This document shows positions 1 to 6,564 of a stretch of DNA of 10,033 nucleotides, in pieces. Within the stretch, counting starts at the first letter, position 1, and every line of letters begins with the position of its first letter. The stretch lies in assembly GCA_025934385.1 (NCBI GenBank), contig JAICYE010000050.1, positions 1 through 10,033 on the forward strand. The letters are read 5' to 3'. Source of the stretch: Acidimicrobiia bacterium (lineage in GTDB: Bacteria > Actinomycetota > Acidimicrobiia > IMCC26256 > BP-133). The position numbers and the translations under genes were made by a program. The notes under the pieces were generated by a model. The model saw only the letters and a program-made list of their open reading frames with translations. It made no database searches and was not told the DNA's origin.

Positions 1-1075
1 CACGGGGATCTCGCTGCGCCGCGACGAGCTGCAGCTCTCGCGCGGCGAGTCGATCGGGGACACCGCACGGGTGCTCTCTCGCTACCTCGACGTCGTCGCG
101 ATTCGCACGCTCGAGCACGCGGAGCTCGAGGAGTGGGCCGAGTCGTCGTCGATCCCGGTGATCAACGCGCTCACCCGGACGGAGCACCCGTGCCAGGCGC
201 TCGCCGACGCGCTCACGATTCGCGACCGCCTCGGCGGGCTCGACGGCGTCCGCGTCGGCTGGGTCGGCGACGGCACCAACGTGCTCGTGTCGCTCGCAGG
301 CGTCGCCGCGCTCACCGGGATGACGGTGGTCGCAGCCTGCCCCGAGGGCTTCGGCCCGCCCGCGGGCACGCCGGTCGAGGTCGTGCGCGACCCGCGCGAC
401 GCGGCGGCCGGAGCGGACGTGCTCGTCACGGACATCTGGACCAGCCTCGGCACCGACGCGGAGGCGGAGCGGCGCGTCCGGGCACTCGAGCCGTACCGGC
501 TGGACGCGGGCCTGCTGGCCACGGCCGCACGGGGCGCGATCGTGCTCCACTGCCTTCCGGCCCATCCCGGCGAGGAGATCGCCGCCGACGTCCTCGTCCT
601 GGCCACCGGGTTCCAGAACCTCAACCTCCTGGCGCCCATCGAGGTGCGGGGTCGCTCCGGCCGGACACTGCGGGAGAGCTGGGGCGACGACGACGCCACC
701 GCCCACCTGGGCATCACCGTGCCCGACTTCCCCAACCTCTTCCTGCTGCTCGGCCCCAACACCATCGCCGGCCACGGCGGCAGCGCGGCGCTGGGCATCG
801 AGATGGAGGTCCGCTACGTCATGGGCATGCTCGCCCGCATGGTCGGGGACGGGATCGCCTCGGTCGAGTGCCGCCGGGAGGTCCACGACGCCTACGTGGA
901 ACGCATCGACGCCGCGCTGCGCCGCACGATCTGGGCCCACCCGGGGATGACGACCTACTACCGCAACAGCCGCGGGCGGGTGGTGACCACGATGCCGTGG
1001 ACCAACGCCGAGTACTGGCACATGACCCGGGAACCGGACCTCGACGAGTTCCACGTGGTGCGGTCCGGAAGGTGA
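1..1075 (+). CDS. Chimeric frame: ornithine carbamoyltransferase (5'-partial) joined to Baeyer-Villiger monooxygenase C-terminus
   Basis: The frame is open from base 2 with no stop, so the gene starts left of the window; the GTG at 71 is internal to the carbamoyltransferase fold. The left part (to about 580) shows carbamoyltransferase signatures: the HPCQ carbamoyl-phosphate motif (185-196), a DIWTSLG ornithine-loop motif (usually D-x-x-x-SMG) and the HCLPAH motif (548-565) with the ornithine-binding Cys. It ends without the roughly 30 C-terminal residues the family has. From about 587 the frame becomes a class I flavoprotein Baeyer-Villiger monooxygenase: an ATGF motif (602-613), PNLFLLLGPNT, GHGGSA, a WAHPGMTTYYRN segment and a conserved EYW near the end. 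Both Rossmann motifs and the family fingerprint (FxGxxxHxxxW) are absent. Alanine codons shift: 14 GCG, 8 GCC, 5 GCA before the join; 4 GCG, 10 GCC, 0 GCA after it. Domain calls are firm; a functional fusion is unlikely. Confidence 0.85.
   Translation, partial: TGISLRRDELQLSRGESIGDTARVLSRYLDVVAIRTLEHAELEEWAESSSIPVINALTRTEHPCQALADALTIRDRLGGLDGVRVGWVGDGTNVLVSLAGVAALTGMTVVAACPEGFGPPAGTPVEVVRDPRDAAAGADVLVTDIWTSLGTDAEAERRVRALEPYRLDAGLLATAARGAIVLHCLPAHPGEEIAADVLVLATGFQNLNLLAPIEVRGRSGRTLRESWGDDDATAHLGITVPDFPNLFLLLGPNTIAGHGGSAALGIEMEVRYVMGMLARMVGDGIASVECRREVHDAYVERIDAALRRTIWAHPGMTTYYRNSRGRVVTTMPWTNAEYWHMTREPDLDEFHVVRSGR
578..601 (+). other. Join between carbamoyltransferase and monooxygenase sequence
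   Basis: Just after HCLPAHPGEEI the homology changes family in frame. The residues across the join (A-A-D-V-L) fit both parents: carbamoyltransferases continue with an acidic/hydrophobic stretch after GEEI, and Baeyer-Villiger enzymes have a D-V-L-V-x-ATGF strand. A short shared stretch of DNA in the two parents could therefore have joined them, in the genome or during assembly. The exact base cannot be fixed from this sequence alone. Confidence 0.7.
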
Positions 1076-1923
1076 GCGCCTCGGCCGTCGAGGTCGAGCC
1101 CGGCGTCCGCCTCCACGTCGAGGACGGCGGGCCGGGGGACGGCGGGCCGGGAAACGACGCACAGCCCGGCGGGCGGCCGGTGGTGCTGCTGGCCGGGCTC
1201 GGCCTCGACCACGAGTCGTGGGCCGGGCCGGCCGCCGCCCTCGGCCGCCGCCACCGGGTGGTCCGCATCGACCTGCGGGGGACGGGCCGCTCCGACGCCC
1301 CGACCACCGGCTATTCGCTCGACCGCCTGGCGCTCGACGTCACTGCGGCACTCGAACACCTCGACCTCGCCGACGTGGCCCTGGTCGGCCATTCCTTCGG
1401 CGGGCAGGTGGCGCTGCTGGTGGCCGCCACGGCCCCGGGCCGGCTGAACCGACTCGGCCTCGTGTGCTCCAACGGCGTCCGGGCCAGCCGCAGCACCGGG
1501 TTCCCCTACGGGCAGCCGCCGGACGAGCTCGAGCGGACGCTGGTCGAGGCCGAGCGCCGCCACCGCCTGGAGGCGAGACGCCGCAACGTGCTGGCCGGCT
1601 TCCCGCCGGGGGCCGACCCCAACCCGGCGCTCGTGCGCCGGTTGGTCCGGTGCCAGCTGCGGATGCCGTCGTGGGCGGCCATCGCCTGCCTCCGCACCTA
1701 TCTCTACACCGACCTGACCGCCGAACTGGCGGCCGTGAAGGTGCCCGTCCTCCAGATCCTCGGGGCCGACGACCCGGTCACCAGCCTGGCCGGCGGGCCG
1801 TGGGTCCAGGACCGGCTGTCCGGCGGGCGCCTCGAAGTCCTCGACCGGTGCGGCCACTACCCGATGTTCGAGACCCCCGAGCGCTTCAACGCCCTCCTCG
1901 CCGAGTTCGTCGCCGGACCGTGA
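1072..1923 (+). CDS. Alpha/beta-fold hydrolase (esterase/lactonase-like), 283 aa
   Basis: An alpha/beta hydrolase of ordinary length that probably hydrolyses an ester, lactone or C-C bond; the substrate is unknown. The nucleophile elbow GHSFGG puts Ser at residue 108, the acid is Asp234 in GADDPVT, and His262 lies in the CGHYPMFETPE motif, giving a complete triad. An oxyanion-side LAGLGLDHESW motif and the R-G-x-G-x-S-D motif are present. Residues about 135-215 form a variable cap rich in Arg. The GTG start at 1072 overlaps the upstream stop (GTGA), implying translational coupling. GGAAGG lies too close to act as a ribosome site, and the next in-frame starts would remove the first core strand. 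Placement directly behind a Baeyer-Villiger monooxygenase C-terminus is the classical ester/lactone-opening arrangement (inference). The frame stays open further upstream, but that stretch is Arg/Pro/Gly-rich shadow sequence. Confidence 0.9.
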   Translation: MSASAVEVEPGVRLHVEDGGPGDGGPGNDAQPGGRPVVLLAGLGLDHESWAGPAAALGRRHRVVRIDLRGTGRSDAPTTGYSLDRLALDVTAALEHLDLADVALVGHSFGGQVALLVAATAPGRLNRLGLVCSNGVRASRSTGFPYGQPPDELERTLVEAERRHRLEARRRNVLAGFPPGADPNPALVRRLVRCQLRMPSWAAIACLRTYLYTDLTAELAAVKVPVLQILGADDPVTSLAGGPWVQDRLSGGRLEVLDRCGHYPMFETPERFNALLAEFVAGP

Positions 1924-1939
1924 GGGATCGACGACCGTG

Positions 1940-2722
1940 TCACGGCCGCATGTAGCTGCCGCCCGACACGTTGATCGTCTCGCCGGTGATCGACCGGCTG
2001 GCGTCGGAGGCCAGGAACAGCACCGCTTCGGCGATGTCTTCCGGCGTGGCCGGCCGCCCGAGGGGGATCTCCGCCTCCATGGCGGTGAGGTGCTCGGCCG
2101 GGATCAGCCTGGCCAGGAACGGGTTCGGGGTGAGGCCGGGGGCGACGCAGTTGACCCGCACCTGGTACGGCGCCGCCTGGAGGGCGGTGGAGCGGCTGAG
2201 GGCCAGGACGCCGGCCTTGGCGGCGTGGTAGGCGGTGTTGCCCGGCGTGCGGCTCGTCCAGGCCTCGACCGAGGCGATGTTGACGATCGACCCCGACCCC
2301 CGCTCGATCATGTGGGGCAGCACCGCCCGCATCGTGAAGAACTGGCCGGTGAGGCAGACGTCGACGACCCGGCGCCAGGAGTCGGTCTTCGTCTCCCACA
2401 GGAGCGCCGGTTCCGACGTCCCGGCGTTGTTGACGAGGACGTCGATGCGCCCGAAGGTCCGCAGCACCTCGCCCACCACCGCCTCGACGTGGTGCTCGTC
2501 GGTCACGTCGAGGGTCATGCCGACGACGCGCCGGCCGGTGTCGGCGGCGATGGCTTCGGCGGTGGTCGTGGTGCGGCCGGCGGCCGTGTCGGTGACGACC
2601 ACGTCGGCCCCGGCTTCGGCCAGGCGACGGGCGGTGGCCCGGCCGATCCCGGCGCCGGCGGCGGCGGTGACGAGGGCGACCCGCCCGGCGAGATCGGCGG
2701 CGGGGGCGGGCGGGGGCGGCAT
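1940..2722 (-). CDS. Short-chain dehydrogenase/reductase, 260 aa
   Basis: A classical NAD(P)-dependent SDR. The glycine-rich nucleotide loop is TAAAGAGIG (residues 19-27) in place of TGxxxGxG, a variant found in some actinobacterial steroid-pathway reductases. Asp45 at the end of beta-2 suggests NAD(H). NNAG is at 98-101, and the catalytic Ser151, Tyr165 and Lys169 are all present (YHAAK). The position usually held by the catalytic-tetrad Asn (VNLTG) reads V-C-L-T-G, with Cys123. The C-terminus (GETINVSGGSYMRP) is typical. It likely interconverts a hydroxyl and a ketone on a small or CoA-bound substrate. The ATG at 2722 is chosen because upstream codons lose SDR homology and a -10 box lies seven bases before it, consistent with a leaderless mRNA. 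It converges on the hydrolase at 1923 with a 16-base gap and is divergent from the alcohol dehydrogenase. Confidence 0.92.
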   Translation of the reverse strand: MPPPPAPAADLAGRVALVTAAAGAGIGRATARRLAEAGADVVVTDTAAGRTTTTAEAIAADTGRRVVGMTLDVTDEHHVEAVVGEVLRTFGRIDVLVNNAGTSEPALLWETKTDSWRRVVDVCLTGQFFTMRAVLPHMIERGSGSIVNIASVEAWTSRTPGNTAYHAAKAGVLALSRSTALQAAPYQVRVNCVAPGLTPNPFLARLIPAEHLTAMEAEIPLGRPATPEDIAEAVLFLASDASRSITGETINVSGGSYMRP

Positions 2723-2729
2723 GGCCGGG

Positions 2730-2757
2730 ATCCTAAATCCTGCGCGCAGGATGCAAA
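2730..2757 (-). promoter_or_regulatory. Predicted leaderless promoter of the minus-strand SDR
   Basis: Read on the minus strand, TTTGCA (-35 like, 2757-2752), a 16-bp spacer, and TAGGAT (-10, 2735-2730) are followed by seven bases and then the ATG at 2722. This spacing puts transcription start at or one base before the start codon. Leaderless mRNAs are common in actinobacteria. The spacer is almost entirely the 2737-2752 palindrome. The boxes are visible in the sequence; activity is inferred. Confidence 0.5.
2737..2752. promoter_or_regulatory. Perfect 16-bp palindrome, putative operator
   Basis: ATCCTGCGCGCAGGAT is an exact inverted repeat with no loop. It sits between the predicted -35 and -10 of the minus-strand SDR, where a bound dimeric repressor (for example of the TetR family) would block polymerase. 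No regulator gene is in the window, so the binding protein is unknown. Confidence 0.5.
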
Positions 2758-2761
2758 AGCG

Positions 2762-2791
2762 TTGACCGTCCCGACCGGTCGGCCATAAATT
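2762..2791 (+). promoter_or_regulatory. Predicted sigma-70-type promoter of the alcohol dehydrogenase operon
   Basis: TTGACC (2762-2767) is a near-consensus -35. The -10 is either CATAAA (2784-2789, 16-bp spacer) or TAAATT (2786-2791, 18-bp spacer), each matching TATAAT at four of six bases. This is one of the few AT-rich patches in the window. Transcription would begin near 2796-2798 and read through the genes from 2844 to 8662. Confidence 0.55.
2771..2782. promoter_or_regulatory. Perfect 12-bp palindrome, putative operator
   Basis: CCGACCGGTCGG is an exact inverted repeat between the -35 and -10 of the plus-strand promoter. The form resembles TetR-family operators. Its centre is 32 bp from the centre of the 2737-2752 palindrome, so both would face the same side of the helix. 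The two palindromes differ in sequence, so they may serve different regulators. Confidence 0.5.
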
Positions 2792-2799
2792 GAGACGCG

Positions 2800-2841
2800 A
2801 TGCTCCAAAATAGGTCCGCCGCCGTGCCCGTCGGGAGCTGA
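2800..2841 (+). CDS. Possible 13-codon leader peptide upstream of the alcohol dehydrogenase
   Basis: An ATG at 2800 opens a frame (MLQNRSAAVPVGS) that stops with TGA at 2839-2841, two bases before the GTG of the dehydrogenase. It would begin within a few bases of the predicted transcription start and contains the GGGAG ribosome site (2833-2837) of the next gene, so it could couple translation. There is no run of one codon type that would suggest classical attenuation. It may be chance. Confidence 0.2.
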   Translation: MLQNRSAAVPVGS

Positions 2842-2843
2842 GC

Positions 2844-3950
2844 GTGCCCCGGGCGGCGGTGTGCACCGAACTGCGCCGACCCCTGGAGGTGATGGACCTC
2901 CACCTCGGAGCGCCGCTCCAGGGCGAGATCGCCGTGCGGTTGGCCGCCTCGGGCGTCTGCGCCTCGGACGCCTCGGTGGTGAAGGGCGACCTTCCCAGCC
3001 CCCGGCCGGTCGTGCTCGGCCACGAGGGCGCCGGGGTGGTGGCCGCCGTCGGCGACGGAGTCACCGGACTGGCGGTCGGCGACCACGTCGTCGTGACGGC
3101 CATGCCGCAGTGCGGGCACTGCTACCGCTGTCGCCGGGGCCAGCCCAGCCTGTGCGAGGTGGCCGACGGCGTCCTGTTCTCGGGGGCGCTGCAGGACGGC
3201 AGCCCGCGGTTCGCCACCACCGACGGCGAGCCCGTCGCCCAGATGGTGGCGGCCGGCACGTTCGCCGAGGAGGTCGTCGTGTCGGCCATCTCGGCCGTGC
3301 GGATCCCGGCCGACGTCGACCTGGCCGCGGCGTCGCTGCTCGGCTGCGGCGTCCTCACCGGCTTCGGCGCCGCCGTCAACGCCGCCGCCATCGGGCCGGG
3401 GCGAACCGTCTGCGTCCTCGGCTGCGGCACGGTGGGCCTGGCGGCGGTTCAGGGGGCCCGGCTGACTGGGGCCGACGAGATCATCGCCGTCGACGTCGTG
3501 GCGGCCAAGCTCGACCTGGCGCTGGCGCTCGGGGCCACGGTGGCCGTGCCGGGCGGGGACGACGTCGTCGATCGGGTCCGCAAGGAGACCGGGGGCCGCG
3601 GCGTCGACGTCGCCCTGGAGTGCGCCGGCCTCCAGGCGACCGTCAACCAGGCCATCGCCCTGACCGGCAAGGGCGGCGAGGTCGTCTTCGTCGGCGCCGG
3701 CGACGCCGAGACCCGGGTCGACGTCCCCCAGTTCCGAGGTCTCGTCGGCTGCGCCAAGACGTTCCGGGGCGTGCTGTTCGGCAGCGCCGACATCCAACGG
3801 GACATACCCCGCCTCGTCGACGCCTACCGGGCCGGTGACGTCGAGCTCGACCGGTTCGTCAGTCGGACATACCGCCTCGACGAGATCAACGCCGCGCTCG
3901 GCGCCCTCGGCCACCCCGACGTCATCTCGGCCGTCGTGGACCTGACATGA
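2844..3950 (+). CDS. Zinc-dependent NAD alcohol dehydrogenase (MDR family), 368 aa
   Basis: A medium-chain zinc alcohol dehydrogenase of full family length, resembling the class III/mycobacterial type. Catalytic zinc ligands are Cys39 (SGVCASD), His60 with Glu61 in GHEGAG, and Cys168 (LLGCGVLTGFGA). The structural zinc site is complete: Cys90, Cys93, Cys96 and Cys104. The Rossmann loop GCGTVG lies at 193-198, and Asp217 (IIAVD) at the end of the next strand indicates NAD over NADP. It would oxidise an alcohol to an aldehyde or ketone, or the reverse, in the cytoplasm. GTG at 2844 is supported by GGGAG at 2833-2837 with six bases between. Its stop overlaps the next start (ATGA at 3947), so it is the first gene of a coupled operon with the acyl-CoA synthetase. 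Dehydrogenase followed by CoA ligase suggests processing of an alcohol or aldehyde towards an acyl-CoA (inference). Confidence 0.95.
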   Translation: MPRAAVCTELRRPLEVMDLHLGAPLQGEIAVRLAASGVCASDASVVKGDLPSPRPVVLGHEGAGVVAAVGDGVTGLAVGDHVVVTAMPQCGHCYRCRRGQPSLCEVADGVLFSGALQDGSPRFATTDGEPVAQMVAAGTFAEEVVVSAISAVRIPADVDLAAASLLGCGVLTGFGAAVNAAAIGPGRTVCVLGCGTVGLAAVQGARLTGADEIIAVDVVAAKLDLALALGATVAVPGGDDVVDRVRKETGGRGVDVALECAGLQATVNQAIALTGKGGEVVFVGAGDAETRVDVPQFRGLVGCAKTFRGVLFGSADIQRDIPRLVDAYRAGDVELDRFVSRTYRLDEINAALGALGHPDVISAVVDLT

Positions 3951-5785
3951 GCGGGTCGGCCGGTGCGCCGGCAGCGCGGGCGCTCGACGCCGCCGACCTG
4001 TGCGAGGCCTTCGCCCGCACCGTCGCCCGCGGCGGCGACGCGCCGGCGCTGCGGTCCTCCGACGGTGCCACCACGCTGTCGTGGCGGCAGTTCGACGAAC
4101 GGATGCGGGCCGCCGCCGGCGGGCTGGCGGCGCTCGGCGTCGGCCGGGGCGGCACCGTGGCCATGGTGCTCACCAACCGGTTCGAGGCGGCCGTTCTCGA
4201 CATGGCCACGCTCCACCTCGGCGCCGTGCCGGTGTCGCTCTACAACAGCACGCCGGTCGGCCAGCTCGCCTACCTGTTCGGCGACTCCCGGGCCGACGTG
4301 GTCGTGACCGAGCGGCTCTTTGCCGACCGGGTCGGCCGGGCGCTGGCGGCCATGGCGGCCGAGGCGCCGGCGCCGGCCCCCCGCCTCGTCGTGCCCCGCC
4401 TCGTCGTGGTCGACGGCGACCGCGACACCGACGACGGCCCGCCGGGCAAGGTCGAGGCCGACGTGGCGTCGTTCGACGCCCTGTGCGTCGGCGGCCGGGC
4501 CCTCGAGGCGGGCACCGGGCCGGAGCTGCGCCCGTCGGACCTCGTGACCGTCGTCTACACCTCGGGGACCACCGGCGAGCCCAAGGGCGCCGAACTCACC
4601 CACGCCAACATCCTCGACCAGATCCGGGGCCTCCACTCGCTCGGCCGCCTCCCCGACGGCGGACGGGCGCTGTCGTACCTTCCCTTCGCCCACCTGGGCG
4701 ACCGGCTCTGCGCCTACTACATGCCGGTGGTGACCGGCGCCTGCATCACCTACCACCCCGACCCCCGGACGGCGGCCGCGCTCCTGCCCGACGTCCAGCC
4801 GACGCTGTTCATGGCCGTCCCGAAGATCTGGCAGCGGCTGCAGAACCGGGCGCTGGCCCACGTCGCCGGCCGGCCGGAGGAGGAGCGCCGCCAACTGGAG
4901 GCGGCCATCGACATCGGCGGTCGCCTCCATGACGCCCGCGTCGCCGGCGTCCCCGCCGACCCGGCGCTGGCCGCCGAGTGGCAGACCCACCAACGGCTTC
5001 TGGCGTCGCTACGGGCGGCCGTCGGCCTCGAGGCCGGTCAGCTGCTCTTCACCGGCGCCGCGCCGCTGCCGCCCGAGACGCTGCGGTTCTTCGCCGCCAT
5101 CGGCGCCGACCTCTGCGAGTGCTACGGCCAGAGCGAGACCGCCGGCATCGTCCTGTGCAATCCCGCCGACCGGCCCCGGCCGCTGACCAACGGGCTGCCG
5201 CTGCCCGGCGTCGAGGTGCGCCTGGCGGCCGACGGCGAACTGCTCGTCAGGGGGCCGATGGTCATGGCCGGCTACCGGGGCAAGCCGGAGCTCACCGCCG
5301 TCGCCTTCGATGACGACGGCTGGCTGCGGACGGGCGACGTCTTCACCACCGACGACGCCGGCTACTACCGCATCGTCGACCGCAAGCGGGAGATCATCGT
5401 CACCTCGACGGGCAAGAACGTCTCGCCCGTCCACGTGGAGAACACCATCGCCAGCGCCAGCCCGCTGGTCGGGTCGGTGGCCTGCATCGGCGACGGCCGC
5501 CCGTACTGCGCCGCCCTGGTGGCCCTGGAACCCGAGGCCTCCGCCGGGCTCACCGAGGAAGCCATCGCCGACTCGCTCAGGGCGGCGATCCGGCGGGCCA
5601 ATACGGAACTGAACGACGCCGAGCAGATCCGCCGGTTCGCCGTCGTCGGAGAGACCTGGCTCCCCGGTGGCGACGAGCTCACCCCGACGATGAAACTGAA
5701 GCGCAAAGCCATTGCCGCCAAGCACGCCGCGCTGATCGAAGCGCTCTACGGAGGAGAGGATTCCCATGCCGTTCTGCGACCGTGA
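3947..5785 (+). CDS. AMP-forming acyl-CoA synthetase (long-chain type, FadD15-like), 612 aa
   Basis: An ANL-superfamily ligase that activates a carboxylic acid to acyl-AMP and then acyl-CoA. The P-loop TSGTTGEPKG is at residues 205-214. The A5 motif YGQSET is at 393-398, the TGD of motif A7 at 462-464, and DRKREIIVTSTGKNVSP follows. A C-terminal PTMKLKR puts the likely adenylation lysine at 582. Length and the SYLPFAHLGDR and FMAVPKIWQRL segments match long-chain synthetases such as mycobacterial FadD15 better than short-chain ones. The ATG overlaps the dehydrogenase stop by four bases. Residues about 110-190 include an Ala/Pro/Val-rich segment (APAPRLVVPRLVVV) that may be a lineage-specific insertion. 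The last 20 bases overlap the next gene. The substrate is unknown; the neighbours suggest an acid released by oxidation and hydrolysis of a ring or branched ketone. Confidence 0.95.
   Translation: MSGSAGAPAARALDAADLCEAFARTVARGGDAPALRSSDGATTLSWRQFDERMRAAAGGLAALGVGRGGTVAMVLTNRFEAAVLDMATLHLGAVPVSLYNSTPVGQLAYLFGDSRADVVVTERLFADRVGRALAAMAAEAPAPAPRLVVPRLVVVDGDRDTDDGPPGKVEADVASFDALCVGGRALEAGTGPELRPSDLVTVVYTSGTTGEPKGAELTHANILDQIRGLHSLGRLPDGGRALSYLPFAHLGDRLCAYYMPVVTGACITYHPDPRTAAALLPDVQPTLFMAVPKIWQRLQNRALAHVAGRPEEERRQLEAAIDIGGRLHDARVAGVPADPALAAEWQTHQRLLASLRAAVGLEAGQLLFTGAAPLPPETLRFFAAIGADLCECYGQSETAGIVLCNPADRPRPLTNGLPLPGVEVRLAADGELLVRGPMVMAGYRGKPELTAVAFDDDGWLRTGDVFTTDDAGYYRIVDRKREIIVTSTGKNVSPVHVENTIASASPLVGSVACIGDGRPYCAALVALEPEASAGLTEEAIADSLRAAIRRANTELNDAEQIRRFAVVGETWLPGGDELTPTMKLKRKAIAAKHAALIEALYGGEDSHAVLRP
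5750..5760 (+). promoter_or_regulatory. Strong ribosome-binding site within the synthetase 3' end
   Basis: GGAGGAGAGGA lies five bases before the ATG at 5766 and inside the last codons of the synthetase. It fixes the start of the downstream hydrolase although the two frames overlap by 20 bases. Confidence 0.75.
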
Positions 5786-6551
5786 CGGAAACAAGCTGTA
5801 CTACGAGGACTCCGGAGGGGAGGGTCCTGCCATCGTCTTCTCCCACGGTGCCTTCCTCGACCACACGATCTGGGAGCCGGTGGTGGAGCGGCTGGCACCG
5901 GCGCAGCGCTGCATCACCTGGGACGCCCGGGGCCACGGCATGTCCGAAGCCAACGGCCCGTTCGACTACTGGGACCTCGCCACCGACGTCATGGCCATCC
6001 TCGACGCCGTCGGCGTGGAGTCGGCCGCCCTGGTCGGCATGTCGCAGGGCGGGTGGCTCACGCAGCGAGCGGCGCTGGCCCACCCCGACCGGGTCCGGGG
6101 CATCGTCCTCACCGCCACCTCGATGCACGTGCTGTCACCGGAGGAGCAGGCCGGCTACAGCCAGCTGGCCCAGGGCTGGCTGGCCATGGGGCCCGTCGGC
6201 GAGATCGGGGACACCGTCCTCAACATCCAGTTCCTCCCGACCGACTACGACGGCAGCCGGTACCTCGAGAAGTGGCGGGCGCGGCCGCCGTCGGCCTGGG
6301 CCCAGGTGTGGTCGACGGTCCTCGGCCGCGACGACATCGACGACCGCTTCGGCGACATCAAGTGCCCCGCTCTGTGCATCCAGGGCACCGGGGACGGCAT
6401 CTTCCCCGTCGCCCTGGCCGAGGAGATGAGCCGGCTCCTGCCCGACAGCCGGGGCCTCGTGGCCATCGAGGGGGCGCCGCACTGCATCTCGCTCACCTTC
6501 CCGGACGAGATGAGCTCGGCCATCTCCGACTTCGTCGCCGGCATCGGCTGA
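5766..6551 (+). CDS. Alpha/beta-fold hydrolase, 261 aa
   Basis: A second alpha/beta hydrolase, distinct from the one at 1072. The triad is complete: Ser93 in GMSQGG, Asp210 in GTGDGIF and His239 in GAPHCISLTFP. The oxyanion motif SHGAF (residues 26-30) and the DARGHGMSE motif are present. The overall pattern resembles the 3-oxoadipate enol-lactonase / haloperoxidase-like group, whose members cleave lactones, esters or C-C bonds; assignment within the group is not possible from motifs. The ATG at 5766 follows an excellent Shine-Dalgarno sequence and overlaps the synthetase end by 20 bases, so it is co-translated. The gene ends 13 bases before the next SDR. With a monooxygenase in the same operon, a lactone- or ester-opening role is a reasonable inference. 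Confidence 0.93.
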   Translation: MPFCDRDGNKLYYEDSGGEGPAIVFSHGAFLDHTIWEPVVERLAPAQRCITWDARGHGMSEANGPFDYWDLATDVMAILDAVGVESAALVGMSQGGWLTQRAALAHPDRVRGIVLTATSMHVLSPEEQAGYSQLAQGWLAMGPVGEIGDTVLNIQFLPTDYDGSRYLEKWRARPPSAWAQVWSTVLGRDDIDDRFGDIKCPALCIQGTGDGIFPVALAEEMSRLLPDSRGLVAIEGAPHCISLTFPDEMSSAISDFVAGIG

Positions 6552-6564
6552 GGGAGGAAGCGAT

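Noticed and set aside
133..1071. Long N-terminal extension of the first hydrolase frame upstream of 1072
   Set aside because: The translation is Arg/Pro/Gly-rich with no family motifs and lies out of frame over clear carbamoyltransferase and monooxygenase coding sequence.
1..1075. A natural bifunctional carbamoyltransferase-monooxygenase
   Set aside because: Each half lacks regions essential in its family, and there is no known logic linking the two reactions.
1935..1945. Inverted repeat CCGTG-T-CACGG between convergent genes as a terminator
   Set aside because: The stem is short, the centre is one base, no T-tract follows, and it overlaps the SDR stop.
2723..3103. N-terminal extension of the minus-strand SDR to about 3103
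   Set aside because: The extension crosses the divergent promoter region and the opposite gene and has Ser/Thr/Arg-rich shadow composition; the SDR fold begins just after the ATG at 2722.
2733..4993. Long minus-strand frames opposite the alcohol dehydrogenase and acyl-CoA synthetase
   Set aside because: Low-complexity shadows of well-supported genes, with no motifs or ribosome sites.
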